Source: Acidobacterium sp. (GTDB lineage Bacteria > Acidobacteriota > Vicinamibacteria > Vicinamibacterales > UBA2999). From it: a stretch of DNA of 64,000 bases. The DNA lies in contig NSIL01000011.1 of NCBI GenBank assembly GCA_002737365.1, positions 18,361 to 82,360 of the forward strand, read 5' to 3'. Below are positions 1-7,897 of the stretch, piece after piece. Both the position numbers and the translations under genes were made by a program. The notes beneath the pieces were generated by a model. It ran no database searches. It saw nothing but the letters and a program-made list of their open reading frames with translations, and was not told where the DNA came from. How positions within the stretch are numbered: position 1 is the stretch's first letter; each line of letters begins with the position of its first letter.

Positions 1-582
1 GGCCTCGCGTTGTCGGTCTGGGAGGTCACCGACTACGTCACGACGGGAAACATCCCAGGGCCGATCGGGTCGGCACATCGACTGACCGCGCCGTACCAGG
101 CGGTCCAGTGCGCGGACGGCCATCTCACCATCGGCGCCGCCAACGATCGCAACTTTGCCAAGCTGACGACCGTGCTCGGCCATCCGGAATGGGCCGCTGA
201 CCCGCGCTTTGTGACGAACCATCTGCGGGTGCAGCACCGGACCGAACTCGCGGCCCTGATCGAGGAGATCACCGGCACCGCGCCCGTGGCCGCCTGGCTT
301 GAACGCCTCGACGCCGCGGGCATCCCGTGCGGGCCAATTCTGAATTACGAACAGGCGCTGTCGACACCGCAGGCCATCGCGCGGGAGATGGTCGCCGAGG
401 TCGACCATCCCATCCTGGGGCGCCTGAAGACGGTGGGTACCCCAATCAAGATGTCGGAGACGCCGCTCAATCCAGGCCGCCGCGCGCCCATGCTGGGTGA
501 GCACACCGACGAGGTGTTGGCCAATGCCGGCTACAGCGGCGATGAGATCGAACAACTGCGCTACGCCGGAGCGGCGCTCTAG
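1..582 (+). CDS. CaiB/BaiF family CoA-transferase, C-terminal part (5' end outside window)
   Basis: The reading frame is open from base 1, so this is the last ~193 residues of a longer protein; family members are about 400 residues. The sequence matches the C-terminal half of class III CoA-transferases (formyl-CoA transferase/CaiB type): a TAPYQAVQCADGHLTIGA segment, then a helical domain, then a closing PMLGEHTDEVL motif. Such enzymes move CoA between acyl-CoA and a free acid in the cytoplasm. The catalytic Asp lies upstream of the window, so substrate cannot be judged. It ends at TAG 580-582, head to head with the stop of the PIN-domain gene. Confidence 0.9.
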   Translation, partial: GLALSVWEVTDYVTTGNIPGPIGSAHRLTAPYQAVQCADGHLTIGAANDRNFAKLTTVLGHPEWAADPRFVTNHLRVQHRTELAALIEEITGTAPVAAWLERLDAAGIPCGPILNYEQALSTPQAIAREMVAEVDHPILGRLKTVGTPIKMSETPLNPGRRAPMLGEHTDEVLANAGYSGDEIEQLRYAGAAL

Positions 583-957
583 CTAAGTCCAGATCACCGG
601 CGCGCCGTAGGGCTCGATGGCGCGGTCGTGGGTTACGAGTGTGGCTTTTTCGACCAGCGCCTGTGCGACCAGAAGCCGATCAAACGGATCGGCATGGTGC
701 GGTGGCAGGTCGAGCAGCCGTTCGGTGTGAGTCAGCGACACGGGCAGCTCGGTGAACTGGTCGACGGCGACCAGGATTCGAAACTTCTCGTCGAGCCGCA
801 ACCGCCCTCGGGCGGCCTTAATTGAGGCCTCCCATCCCGAGACTGCACTCACCCACACGATGTCGGCGGTGGCAATCGCCTGCCGGGCCTCGCGTCCCAG
901 CCGACGGTCGTCGGTCTGCCACCACAGCACGACGTGGGTGTCGAGGAGCAGCCTCAC
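583..957 (-). CDS. PIN-domain toxin of a type II toxin-antitoxin pair (VapC-like)
   Basis: This 124-residue protein begins MRLLLDTHVVLWW, the first PIN acidic residue being Asp6. Glu43 (SGWEASIK), Asp90/Asp93 (HHADPFDRLL) and Asp111 (THD) complete the usual metal-binding set, so the nuclease site looks intact. PIN toxins of this COG3744-like group are single-strand RNases inhibited by a partner antitoxin. It starts with GTG at 957, overlapping the TGA of the upstream antitoxin (GTGA, 954-957), which indicates translational coupling. The RNA target is unknown. Confidence 0.85.
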   Translation of the reverse strand: MRLLLDTHVVLWWQTDDRRLGREARQAIATADIVWVSAVSGWEASIKAARGRLRLDEKFRILVAVDQFTELPVSLTHTERLLDLPPHHADPFDRLLVAQALVEKATLVTHDRAIEPYGAPVIWT

Positions 958-1196
958 TCGACGTCCCCGTTGAACGCCGCCTGCAGGTCGGGCGGCAGCG
1001 GCGCGTCAAAATCGTCGCTGATCCAGACCAGGCCCTTCGCCCGGCCCGGCTTGCGCCGCACCGTACCGCGAAACGCCACGAGCTTCGCCAGCGGCTTGCC
1101 GGCCTTGGCGATGATGATCTCGCTACCTGCCGCGGCCTCGTCCACCAACGCCGACAACTGCGTCTTCGCTTCGTAGAGATTGACCAGCTTCCCCAT
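954..1196 (-). CDS. Phd/YefM-like antitoxin
   Basis: This 80-residue protein starts MGKLVNLYEAKTQLSALVDEA and carries the Phd/YefM signature: a short beta strand, the N-x-x-E-A-K-T-x-L helix, then the segment EIIIAKAGKPLAKLV. Members bind DNA through the N-terminal part and wrap the toxin with the C-terminal tail, repressing their own operon. I chose ATG 1194-1196 because it has GGAG about nine bases upstream. The frame stays open to a GTG at 1211, but residues encoded there resemble the tail of a decayed SPFH gene. It directly precedes and overlaps the PIN toxin gene. Confidence 0.82.
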   Translation of the reverse strand: MGKLVNLYEAKTQLSALVDEAAAGSEIIIAKAGKPLAKLVAFRGTVRRKPGRAKGLVWISDDFDAPLPPDLQAAFNGDVE

Positions 1197-1318
1197 GCCC
1201 AACGACTCCACACGGCCGAGCTTGGCACCACCATCAATCCGCCGCGTTCCTTCAAGCCTTCGGAGAGCATGTTCATGGCCCGCAGTTGCAGTGCTACCGG
1301 GTTGGCCTTAGTCGCCAC
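1197..1318 (-). pseudogene. Remnant of an SPFH/band-7 (stomatin-like) protein C-terminus
   Basis: Reading leftward from 1318 the translation contains ATKANPVALQLRAMN and VVPSSAV, the end of SPFH/stomatin-type proteins as I recall them. At about 1210 the expected continuation (ESLGMG) is found two bases out of frame, in the antitoxin frame, so the fragment is frameshifted by an extra TG. Farther upstream the frame closes (TGA) and no SPFH N-terminus is visible. The antitoxin gene begins on the end of this remnant. The family call rests on a short motif. Confidence 0.5.
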
Positions 1319-1501
1319 TCGTGCACCACGAGCAGCGAGGAGCCGCCGCTTTCAATTTTCAACAGCTACTGGGACATCTCCCGCCAATTGCTGGGGCTTC
1401 AGCAACAACTCAAAGGGGACTAATTCGAATCGAGCTATGCTCCTTAGTCGGCCAGGCCAATCACGACTTGAAACATTCCTTTCCACACGCAGCAGTTATC
1501 T

Positions 1502-2695
1502 ATGAGCAAATCCCGAATCGTTCTCGCGCTTCTCGTGTCAGTCATCATCACCGCCGCCCTGGCGGCGCAAGGCATGCGCGGCGTCACGCCAGTGGCACCC
1601 GGGCAGGAATGCCCGCCGGGCACCACCGAGACGCGGCCGGGCAACTGCCAAGCGCCAACGGAGCCGGCGCCGAGCATTCTTGATTACCGGCCGCGCTCGA
1701 CGCTGGTGACGGCTGAACACCTGGTGCCCAAGGCCAAGTTTCCGGCCATCGACGTGCACGGCCACCCGGGCAACCTGACCACGCCCGAGGCGATCAACCG
1801 CATGACCGCGGTAATGGACTCGCTGAACCTGAAGGTGATGCTGGTGGCCGAGAATGTGTCTGGCGCGCGCCTGACCAGCACGCTCGCCGCCATCAACGCC
1901 TCGCCGTACAAGGAACGCTTCCGCGTGCTGGCCGGCATCGATTTTCGCAACGTCGGACCGGACTGGGGCGCCAGGGCCGCGGCGCAGCTCGAGGCCGACA
2001 TCAAGGCCGGCGCCATCGGCGTCGGCGAGGTTGGCAAGCAGTTCGGCCTGCGGACCACCAAGCCGGATGGTTCGCGCCTCAAGGTGGACGAGCCGCAGCT
2101 GGATCCGTTGTGGGAGGCGTTCGCCAGGCTCGATGTGCCGGCGTTCATTCACACCGCCGAACCGCAGGAGTTCTTTCAGCTGCAGGATTTCAAGAACGAG
2201 CGGTGGCTCGAGCTGTCACTGTTCGCCGATCGCCGCAACAACCAGCCCGGTCAGGTGACCTTCGAGCAGCTGATCACCGAGCGCAATAACGTCTTCCGCA
2301 AGCATCCGAAGACGCGGTTTGTCGCGGCTCACTTCGGCTGGCACGCCAACGATTTGGCGCGCGCCGCGAAGATGCTCGACGAGTTCCCGAACGTGACCAT
2401 CGAGGCCGGCGCGATCCTGTACGACCTCGGCCGCCAGCCGCGGGCCGCTCGCGAGTTTTTCATCAAGTATGCCGACCGGATCATGTTCGGCAAGGACTCG
2501 TTCCAGCCCAACGAGTATCCGTACTACTGGCGCGTGTTCGAAACCGCGGATGAGTATTTCGACTATTACCGCGACTACCACGCCTTCTGGAAGCTCTACG
2601 GCATGTCGTTGCCGGACGAGGTGCTGAAGAAGGTGTATTACAAGACCGCGTTGAAAGTCTTCAAGGGCCTGCCGCAAAGCGGCTGGCCACAGTAG
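1502..2695 (+). CDS. Secreted amidohydrolase-family protein (amidohydrolase 2 / ACMSD-like)
   Basis: This 397-residue protein has a signal peptide (residues 1-22, cleavage near LAAQ), a Pro/Cys-rich linker (30-60), then a TIM-barrel metal hydrolase domain. Visible metal-site motifs are DVHGH (about 84-88), FIHTAEP (about 215-221), VAAHFGWH (about 271-278) and FGKDSF near the end, the layout of Amidohydro_2 (PF04909) enzymes, which hydrolyse or decarboxylate small carboxylates. The signal peptide places it in the periplasm or outside. It stands alone; its stop is followed by a strong hairpin. Substrate cannot be assigned. Confidence 0.82.
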   Translation: MSKSRIVLALLVSVIITAALAAQGMRGVTPVAPGQECPPGTTETRPGNCQAPTEPAPSILDYRPRSTLVTAEHLVPKAKFPAIDVHGHPGNLTTPEAINRMTAVMDSLNLKVMLVAENVSGARLTSTLAAINASPYKERFRVLAGIDFRNVGPDWGARAAAQLEADIKAGAIGVGEVGKQFGLRTTKPDGSRLKVDEPQLDPLWEAFARLDVPAFIHTAEPQEFFQLQDFKNERWLELSLFADRRNNQPGQVTFEQLITERNNVFRKHPKTRFVAAHFGWHANDLARAAKMLDEFPNVTIEAGAILYDLGRQPRAAREFFIKYADRIMFGKDSFQPNEYPYYWRVFETADEYFDYYRDYHAFWKLYGMSLPDEVLKKVYYKTALKVFKGLPQSGWPQ

Positions 2696-2700
2696 GTTGC

Positions 2701-2729
2701 GGAGGCAACCCCACTCCGGGGTTGCCTCC
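2701..2729. terminator. Perfect 12-bp hairpin between convergent genes
   Basis: GGAGGCAACCCC (2701-2712) and GGGGTTGCCTCC (2718-2729) form a perfect 12-bp stem with a 5-base loop. It starts six bases after the amidohydrolase stop and ends 20 bases before the stop of the convergent cytochrome gene. No T-run follows on either strand, so it would be a bidirectional RNA-stabilising or weak terminating hairpin. Confidence 0.6.
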
Positions 2730-2748
2730 ACCAATCACTGCCCAGTCC

Positions 2749-4161
2749 TCACTGCTGTCCGCGCGCGACCGTCGGCGTCGGCGCGGCAACGAAGCTGAAG
2801 GTGATGCTCGTGTACATCATCTCCTCCCATGTCTGGTCGCCCCACGTCACCTGCTTGGTGGGATCGGGGTTCGATTTATTCGCGGCCGAGTTGTCGTACC
2901 ACGCCTTGGCGTGGATCTTCGTGCCGGCGGGTAACACGAGCGGCGTGGTGAACACGTACTCGTGCTGCCAGTTGAAGTCGTACTTCGGCACCGACAAGAT
3001 CACTTCCTTGCGGCCGTCCGGGTAGGTGGCTTCATAGTGCCAACCCGTGCCGCGCACGTGCGTATGCGGGATCAGGCTGTAGATCATCGTCTCGCGATTG
3101 AATGTCATCGAGTTCTCAACGAGGTGATTGGCTGCGCCCGGAGGAATCGACAGCGACGCGTTGATAAGGGCCATCGTGTTGAGAATGGTCTTCGGCGGCG
3201 TCTTGGTGAAATTCAAGCCGATCTTCGATCGGTCCGTGGTCGCCTGGCCGTAGGTGGTGTAGTGCATCTGGAAGATGAGCGAATAGCCCGCGGGAATTCG
3301 CATGCCCATGCCCTCTGGAAAGCGGCGAATCGACCCGCCCGGCGAGAAGCCGCCCATGCCCTGGGCCATGCCCTGCGGGCGCGACCGGTAGTTGGGGCCT
3401 GGATCCTTTCGCTCTCCAGGCGGCAGCGGCCGTCCGCCCTCTTCGCCGTCTGGAATCTGGAAGCAACACGCCATTTCGATTGGCGGCACCGGTCGCGGCG
3501 CCGGTTTGGCGCCGGTGGCGGGCGCCGGACCAAACATGCGGCCCAGCATCATTTGGGTCCGCTGCTTCGTCTGCGCTTCAGCCACATCCTTCGGCGCCAA
3601 CAAATAGAGGAGCGCGTGATGCACGGCCCGACGGTCGCCGGGCCGAATCTCCCATTCGGTAATGAAACGATCCTCAGCAAAGTTCGCCGGGACCACCAAA
3701 TACTGGTACGGAATCTCACCGGTCGCCGGAATCGGATAGTCCTCCTGCATCGACAACACCGCGTCGGGCGTGCCGATGTTCCACCCGTCGGTATAGACGG
3801 GGGCCGGCGGCAAGTCCGCAGCCTTGCCTTCGGGCGCACCGGCCGCGACCCACTTGGCGATCGTCTCCTTGTGCGAGACGCTCAGCCCACGCGCACCCAC
3901 GAAGGTGCCGTACTTCGGATCGGCGTGCCACGGGGGCATCGTGCCGTCAGCGACCTGGGCCGCGATCGACTTGGCCCACGGACGCGAGTCCTTGAACGTC
4001 ATCAGCGACATCGGCGCGATGTCACCAGGCCGGTGGCAGCTGGTGCAGTTGGCAAAAAAAATCGACGCCACGTCCTTGTTGAAGGTCGGCGCCGCGGGCT
4101 GCGCCCCGGCCGGGGCCGCCAACCACGTAAGAACAATCGCGATGGCTGAAATCTGCTTCAT
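2749..4161 (-). CDS. Secreted cytochrome c fused to a PHM-like copper monooxygenase fold
   Basis: The ~470-residue protein has a signal peptide (1-20), a single class I cytochrome c site CTSCH (39-43) with downstream Met candidates, then a domain like the copper type II ascorbate-dependent monooxygenases. Candidate copper ligands are visible: VHHALLYL, FQMHYTTYG, HTHVRG and a late EEMMYTS. Such fusions are common in Acidobacteria and Planctomycetes; their substrate is unknown to me and they are often misnamed thiol-disulfide isomerase. I chose ATG 4159-4161 because GAGGAGA precedes it. It lies 11 bases downstream of citrate synthase on the same strand. Confidence 0.8.
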   Translation of the reverse strand: MKQISAIAIVLTWLAAPAGAQPAAPTFNKDVASIFFANCTSCHRPGDIAPMSLMTFKDSRPWAKSIAAQVADGTMPPWHADPKYGTFVGARGLSVSHKETIAKWVAAGAPEGKAADLPPAPVYTDGWNIGTPDAVLSMQEDYPIPATGEIPYQYLVVPANFAEDRFITEWEIRPGDRRAVHHALLYLLAPKDVAEAQTKQRTQMMLGRMFGPAPATGAKPAPRPVPPIEMACCFQIPDGEEGGRPLPPGERKDPGPNYRSRPQGMAQGMGGFSPGGSIRRFPEGMGMRIPAGYSLIFQMHYTTYGQATTDRSKIGLNFTKTPPKTILNTMALINASLSIPPGAANHLVENSMTFNRETMIYSLIPHTHVRGTGWHYEATYPDGRKEVILSVPKYDFNWQHEYVFTTPLVLPAGTKIHAKAWYDNSAANKSNPDPTKQVTWGDQTWEEMMYTSITFSFVAAPTPTVARGQQ

Positions 4162-4172
4162 GGTCGTCTCCT

Positions 4173-5312
4173 CTAGCGCTGCGCGACGGGAATCCAAGCC
4201 TGGGGATAGCTTGGACCAGTGTAGTCGGCCCGCGGCCGGATCAGGCGATTGTTCGACAGCTGCTCCAGCACATGGGCGGTCCAGCCGGAAATGCGGCTGA
4301 CGGCGAAAATGGGCGTGTACAGGTCGATCGCGATGCCCATCGAGTAATACGTGGACGCCGAGTAGAAGTCGACATTCGGGTGCAGCTTCTTCTCGGTCTT
4401 GACCAGGGCCTCAATCCGCTCGCTCATTTCGAACCACCGCGTGTTGCCGGCCTTCTGGCCGAGCTCCTTCGAGATTTGACGCAGGTGCGTCGCCCGCGGG
4501 TCCTCGGTGTTGTAAACGCGATGGCCGAAGCCGGAAATCTTCTCCTTGCGCGTGAACTTGCCCTTGACGAACGCATCGATGCGCTCGCCGGGCGCGTCCT
4601 GGCCAATCTCGATCAGCATCTTCATCACTTCGGCATTGGCGCCGCCGTGCAGCGGTCCCTTCAGCGTGCCGATGCCAGCGACGATGGCGGAGTGGATATC
4701 GGTGAGGGTGGCGGCCGCGACGCGGGCGGCAAAGGTCGAGGCGTTCAGCTCATGATCGGCATGCAGCGTCAGCGCAACATCCATCGCGCGAATGGAGGTC
4801 GCGTCGGGCCGCGTCCCGAAGAGCATGTAGAGAAAATTGGCGGCATGGCTCATCGCCGGATCGGGCGCAATCGGCCCGCCGCCCTGCTGCATGCGGCCCC
4901 AGGTCGCCACCAGGCTCGCAACCTGCCCGGTCAGGCGCACGGCCTTGCGGTACGACGCGGCCGGCGAGTTGTCGTGAGCATCGGGATCGTCGTGACCGAG
5001 CGCCGAGGTCAGCGTGCGCAGCGCAGCCATGCCGTCGCTGGCCGGCAGCATGTTCATCAGGCGGATGATCGATTCAGGCAGGGGACGCGCCGCCGCCAGC
5101 TGCGACTGCAGGTCGCCAAGCTCGGCGCGATTGGGAAGGCGGCCGTGCCACAGGAGATAACAGGTTTCCTCGAACGTGGCGTGCCGCGCCAGGTCGTGGA
5201 TGTCGTGGCCGCAATACGCCAGCACGCCGCGATCGCCGTCGAGAAAACAAATTCGTGAGGACGTCGCGACGACGTCTTCCAGTCCGCTTTTGGGTTTTGC
5301 CTCTGCCGCCAT
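4173..5312 (-). CDS. gltA: Citrate synthase
   Basis: This 379-residue protein is of normal length for short bacterial type citrate synthases. It carries HADHELNAST (one active-site His), GPLHGGAN (second catalytic His) and GFGHRVY, with Asp in the FYSAS region typical of the family. It condenses acetyl-CoA and oxaloacetate in the cytoplasm, first step of the TCA cycle. A 2-methylcitrate synthase role cannot be excluded from sequence alone, but no prp genes are nearby. The start MAAEAKP has an upstream CAGG. The heme-copper protein gene follows directly and may be cotranscribed. Confidence 0.92.
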   Translation of the reverse strand: MAAEAKPKSGLEDVVATSSRICFLDGDRGVLAYCGHDIHDLARHATFEETCYLLWHGRLPNRAELGDLQSQLAAARPLPESIIRLMNMLPASDGMAALRTLTSALGHDDPDAHDNSPAASYRKAVRLTGQVASLVATWGRMQQGGGPIAPDPAMSHAANFLYMLFGTRPDATSIRAMDVALTLHADHELNASTFAARVAAATLTDIHSAIVAGIGTLKGPLHGGANAEVMKMLIEIGQDAPGERIDAFVKGKFTRKEKISGFGHRVYNTEDPRATHLRQISKELGQKAGNTRWFEMSERIEALVKTEKKLHPNVDFYSASTYYSMGIAIDLYTPIFAVSRISGWTAHVLEQLSNNRLIRPRADYTGPSYPQAWIPVAQR

Positions 5313-5465
5313 GACCTGATCTTACAGCTTTCTTCCGTCACGAACTTCATACCAGCCGTCGTCGCTGTGTTAGCGTCACCCCCTGCAGCGTCGATACTGG
5401 GTTGCGGCCGCTATGGCCCTTGGCATGCTCACCACGGCACAGGCCCGCCGCGCGCCCGACGTGGC

Positions 5466-5669
5466 GTGTTCTCGGCGTCACCCTGGGCGGCGGACGGCAA
5501 GGTCTACCTGTTGAGCGAAGACGTCCACACCTTCGTCATCGCGGCCGGCGACAGGGACGTCGAGCTGGCGAAGAACAGCCTCGACGAGATGAGCCTGGCG
5601 TCGCCCGCGCTGGCGCCCACGGCGTTGTTCATGCCGACACAGACGCGCCTGTACCGCATCGGCCGCTGA
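5466..5669 (+). pseudogene. C-terminal remnant of a PQQ-like beta-propeller protein
   Basis: The frame 5466-5669 reads VFSASPWAADGKVYLLSED, then a segment ending TQTRLYRIGR and TGA. This is the last propeller blade and terminus of secreted PQQ-binding-like beta-propeller proteins, normally 400 residues or more. Upstream (5313-5465) I see no continuation of the fold, so only about 67 residues remain. It has no plausible start of its own. The 5313-5725 stretch between citrate synthase and the DUF6526 gene contains only this fragment. Confidence 0.6.
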
Positions 5670-5725
5670 TTCCGGACCACCCGGCGTTCCGAAGTATGCT
5701 GAGGCCCCCTGAAGGAGGGCCCGAC

Positions 5726-6154
5726 ATGGCCGAACAGAGCTACCAGAGCCACACCCGTTGGCTGCCGGCGTTTCATTTTTTCGCGGCGCCGGTGTTGTTG
5801 ATCAACACGATCAACGAACTGCGCCATGCGTTCAACGACCCGACCCCGAGCACCGCGTTCGCCGCGGTCGTGGCGGCGGCGATCCTGACCGTGGCGTTCC
5901 TCGCGCGCACGCAGGCCTTGCAGGCGCAGAACCGGCTGATCCGGCTCGAGATGCGCCTGCGGCTGCAGCCGCTGCTGCCGGCCGACCTCTATGCCCGCTT
6001 CAACGAGCTGACGGTGCCCCAGTTGGTCGCGCTGCGCTTCGCCAGCGATGGCGAATTGCCCGGGCTGATTGGCACGGTGCTGAAAGATGGCACCAAGCAG
6101 GCCGACATCAAGAAGCTGATCAAGCAGTGGGTGCCCGACTACGTGAGAGTGTAG
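5726..6154 (+). CDS. DUF6526 family membrane protein
   Basis: This 142-residue protein begins MAEQSYQSHTRWLPAFHFF. Two hydrophobic segments (about 14-33 and 44-63) are followed by a soluble part with RLEMRLRLQPLLP and TVPQLVALRFASD, the conserved features of DUF6526, a family I recognise from Acidobacteria and Bacteroidetes. Function is unknown. ATG 5726 is preceded by GGAGGG at a good distance; the frame is open upstream without similarity. It probably shares a transcript with the downstream ytxJ gene. Confidence 0.8.
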   Translation: MAEQSYQSHTRWLPAFHFFAAPVLLINTINELRHAFNDPTPSTAFAAVVAAAILTVAFLARTQALQAQNRLIRLEMRLRLQPLLPADLYARFNELTVPQLVALRFASDGELPGLIGTVLKDGTKQADIKKLIKQWVPDYVRV

Positions 6155-6215
6155 GCGCCGCACGGTCGCGCGGGAACGAGAATGCGGCTGATCCGAGTAC
6201 ACTGGGGCAGTCCGC

Positions 6216-6599
6216 ATGCCGACCGCGTTTCACATCCTGTCCACCACTGACGAACTCGACCGCGCGTTGGCGCGATCGTCGCAACGGCCGGTCGTGATTT
6301 TCAAGCACAGCCCGACCTGCGGCATCAGCGCCCAGGCGTTCGAGTCCATTACCGAGTGGTTGAACGGCGAGGTCCCGAATGCCGACTTCTATGTCGTGCC
6401 GGTGCAGGCCAGCCGCGCAATCTCGACGCAGCTGGCGCAGAAGTTTGGCATCCGCCACGAGTCGCCGCAGGCGCTGGTGGTCGACGATGGCCAGGTGGTG
6501 TGGCACGGGTCGCACTACCGCGCGACGGCAACGTCGATTGCCGCCGCGCTCGACACACTCGCGACCGCTACTTCGGCTCGGGAATCGGCTTCCCGCTGA
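6216..6599 (+). CDS. ytxJ: YtxJ-family thioredoxin-like protein (bacillithiol-system redox protein)
   Basis: This 127-residue thioredoxin-fold protein carries the single-Cys motif HSPTCGIS (around residue 35) in place of CxxC, followed by the FYVVPVQASRAIS segment and HESPQALVV (the cis-Pro region). These match the YtxJ/DUF2847 family, proposed monothiol bacilliredoxins acting on bacillithiol mixed disulfides. The start is ATG 6216. It ends at 6599, overlapping the decayed end of the convergent M16 gene (6568). Presence hints at bacillithiol use, but no bshA/B/C gene is in the window. Confidence 0.85.
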   Translation: MPTAFHILSTTDELDRALARSSQRPVVIFKHSPTCGISAQAFESITEWLNGEVPNADFYVVPVQASRAISTQLAQKFGIRHESPQALVVDDGQVVWHGSHYRATATSIAAALDTLATATSARESASR

Positions 6600-7842
6600 G
6601 ATCAGCGAAGGTGATGTTGGTGAAGGCGCCTAACTGGTCTTTCACCTTCGCATCGTCGCCGACGATCACGACGACAGAATCCTCCGACCCCAACAGCATC
6701 TCCGCCCCGGTCTTGATGGCTTCAGCCGACGGTTGTGAGATCTGCCGCTGGAACGTCTCGGGATAGTCCTTGGGCAGCGCGAACGTGTTCACCGTATTGA
6801 TGGTGCCGGCAAAGCCGGCCTGGGTGGCGTTCTGGATCAGGAACAAGCCGCGCGATTACTGCTTCGCATCGGACAGTTCCTCGGCTTCGGGCCCACCCGC
6901 GCGCAGCTTGTCGATCTCGCCGTAGATCTCCTTCAGCGTCGCGCCGGTGACGTCATTGCGCACATCGGCTGCCCCACGATAGAAGCCGCCCTCGGCCATG
7001 GCCTGAAACGGGTGGTGAAATTGCCGACCGAGATCGACGACTGCACGCTGTTGGGACGCTGCACGAAGACCAGCCGGCGGCCCTTCGTGACCGGCATGGC
7101 CGGCGCCTTCGTCTCCGGGACGACCGCCCTGGCCCAGCTGCCAAATGCCTGCTCGGCGGCGGCAAAGACTGCTTCCGGCGCGGCATCGCCGATGACCACG
7201 AGGAACGCGTTGTTCGGCCGGTAATAGGTGGAGTGATACGCGGCAATACTGGCGCGCTCGATCGCCGGCAGGCTTTCCAGGGTCAGACCAGTGCGCGCGT
7301 ACGGATGCTCGCCAAACAGCGACTGGCGGAACACCTTGTTCGACACGGCCTGCGGCGAGGCCATCTGGGCCTGGAGCTGTTGCGCGGTGTTGGCCTTGAG
7401 CAGGTCGACTTCGGCTTGCGGGAAGGCCGGGTTGCGAACGACGTCGGCCAGCAGCGCCATCATGCGCGGCATCGATTCCGACAAGCCGCGCATCTGGAAG
7501 GTCGTCGAATCTTGTCCGGCAAAGCCTGACAGCGAGGCGCCCATGCCGAACACTTCGCGCTTCAGTTGCTCGCTGGAGCGCGTCGCGGTGCCTTCCTGCG
7601 CGGTGTCGGCGACAAACTGCGCGAGTCCCGCCTTGCCCGCCGGATCGAGCGCGAGACCGGCGCGGACGGTGAGCATGGCTGAGATCTTCGGCACGGCCGC
7701 ATAGCGGACGGCGACGACGTGCAAGCCGTTGCTCAGGGTCCTTTCGACGCGAGGTGGCGGCGCGAACGGCTTTTCAGGGCCGACCTCGGGCTTCGGCAGC
7801 CACGAGGAAAGCGGAGAGAAGCTCGGCCAACCGTTTCGGCAT
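6568..7842 (-). pseudogene. Broken M16-family zinc peptidase-like gene
   Basis: Fragments of an M16 (insulinase/processing-peptidase) protein are spread over two frames. One runs from about 7790 to 7015 (RVERTLSNGLHVVAVRY to QSSISVGNFTT); the other from about 7020 to 6568 (HHPFQAMAEGGFYRG to LSGKPIPEPK). Three lesions are visible: the signal-like start (ATG 7842) is out of frame with the body; the join near 7005-7020 changes frame and lacks about 40 residues around the usual RNIREEKGYTY segment; and a TAA sits in frame at 6856-6858 where a Tyr codon is usual. No HxxEH is present, so it was probably the non-catalytic partner type. Confidence 0.8.
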
Positions 7843-7897
7843 ACGGGTCACCTTGGTCACCCAAGGATAGACGAATGCCGGGCCCGATCGGTTGCGC

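Noticed and set aside
1319..1501. Possible upstream continuation of the SPFH remnant or promoter for the amidohydrolase
   Set aside because: Frames are closed by stops and no convincing -35/-10 pair was found.
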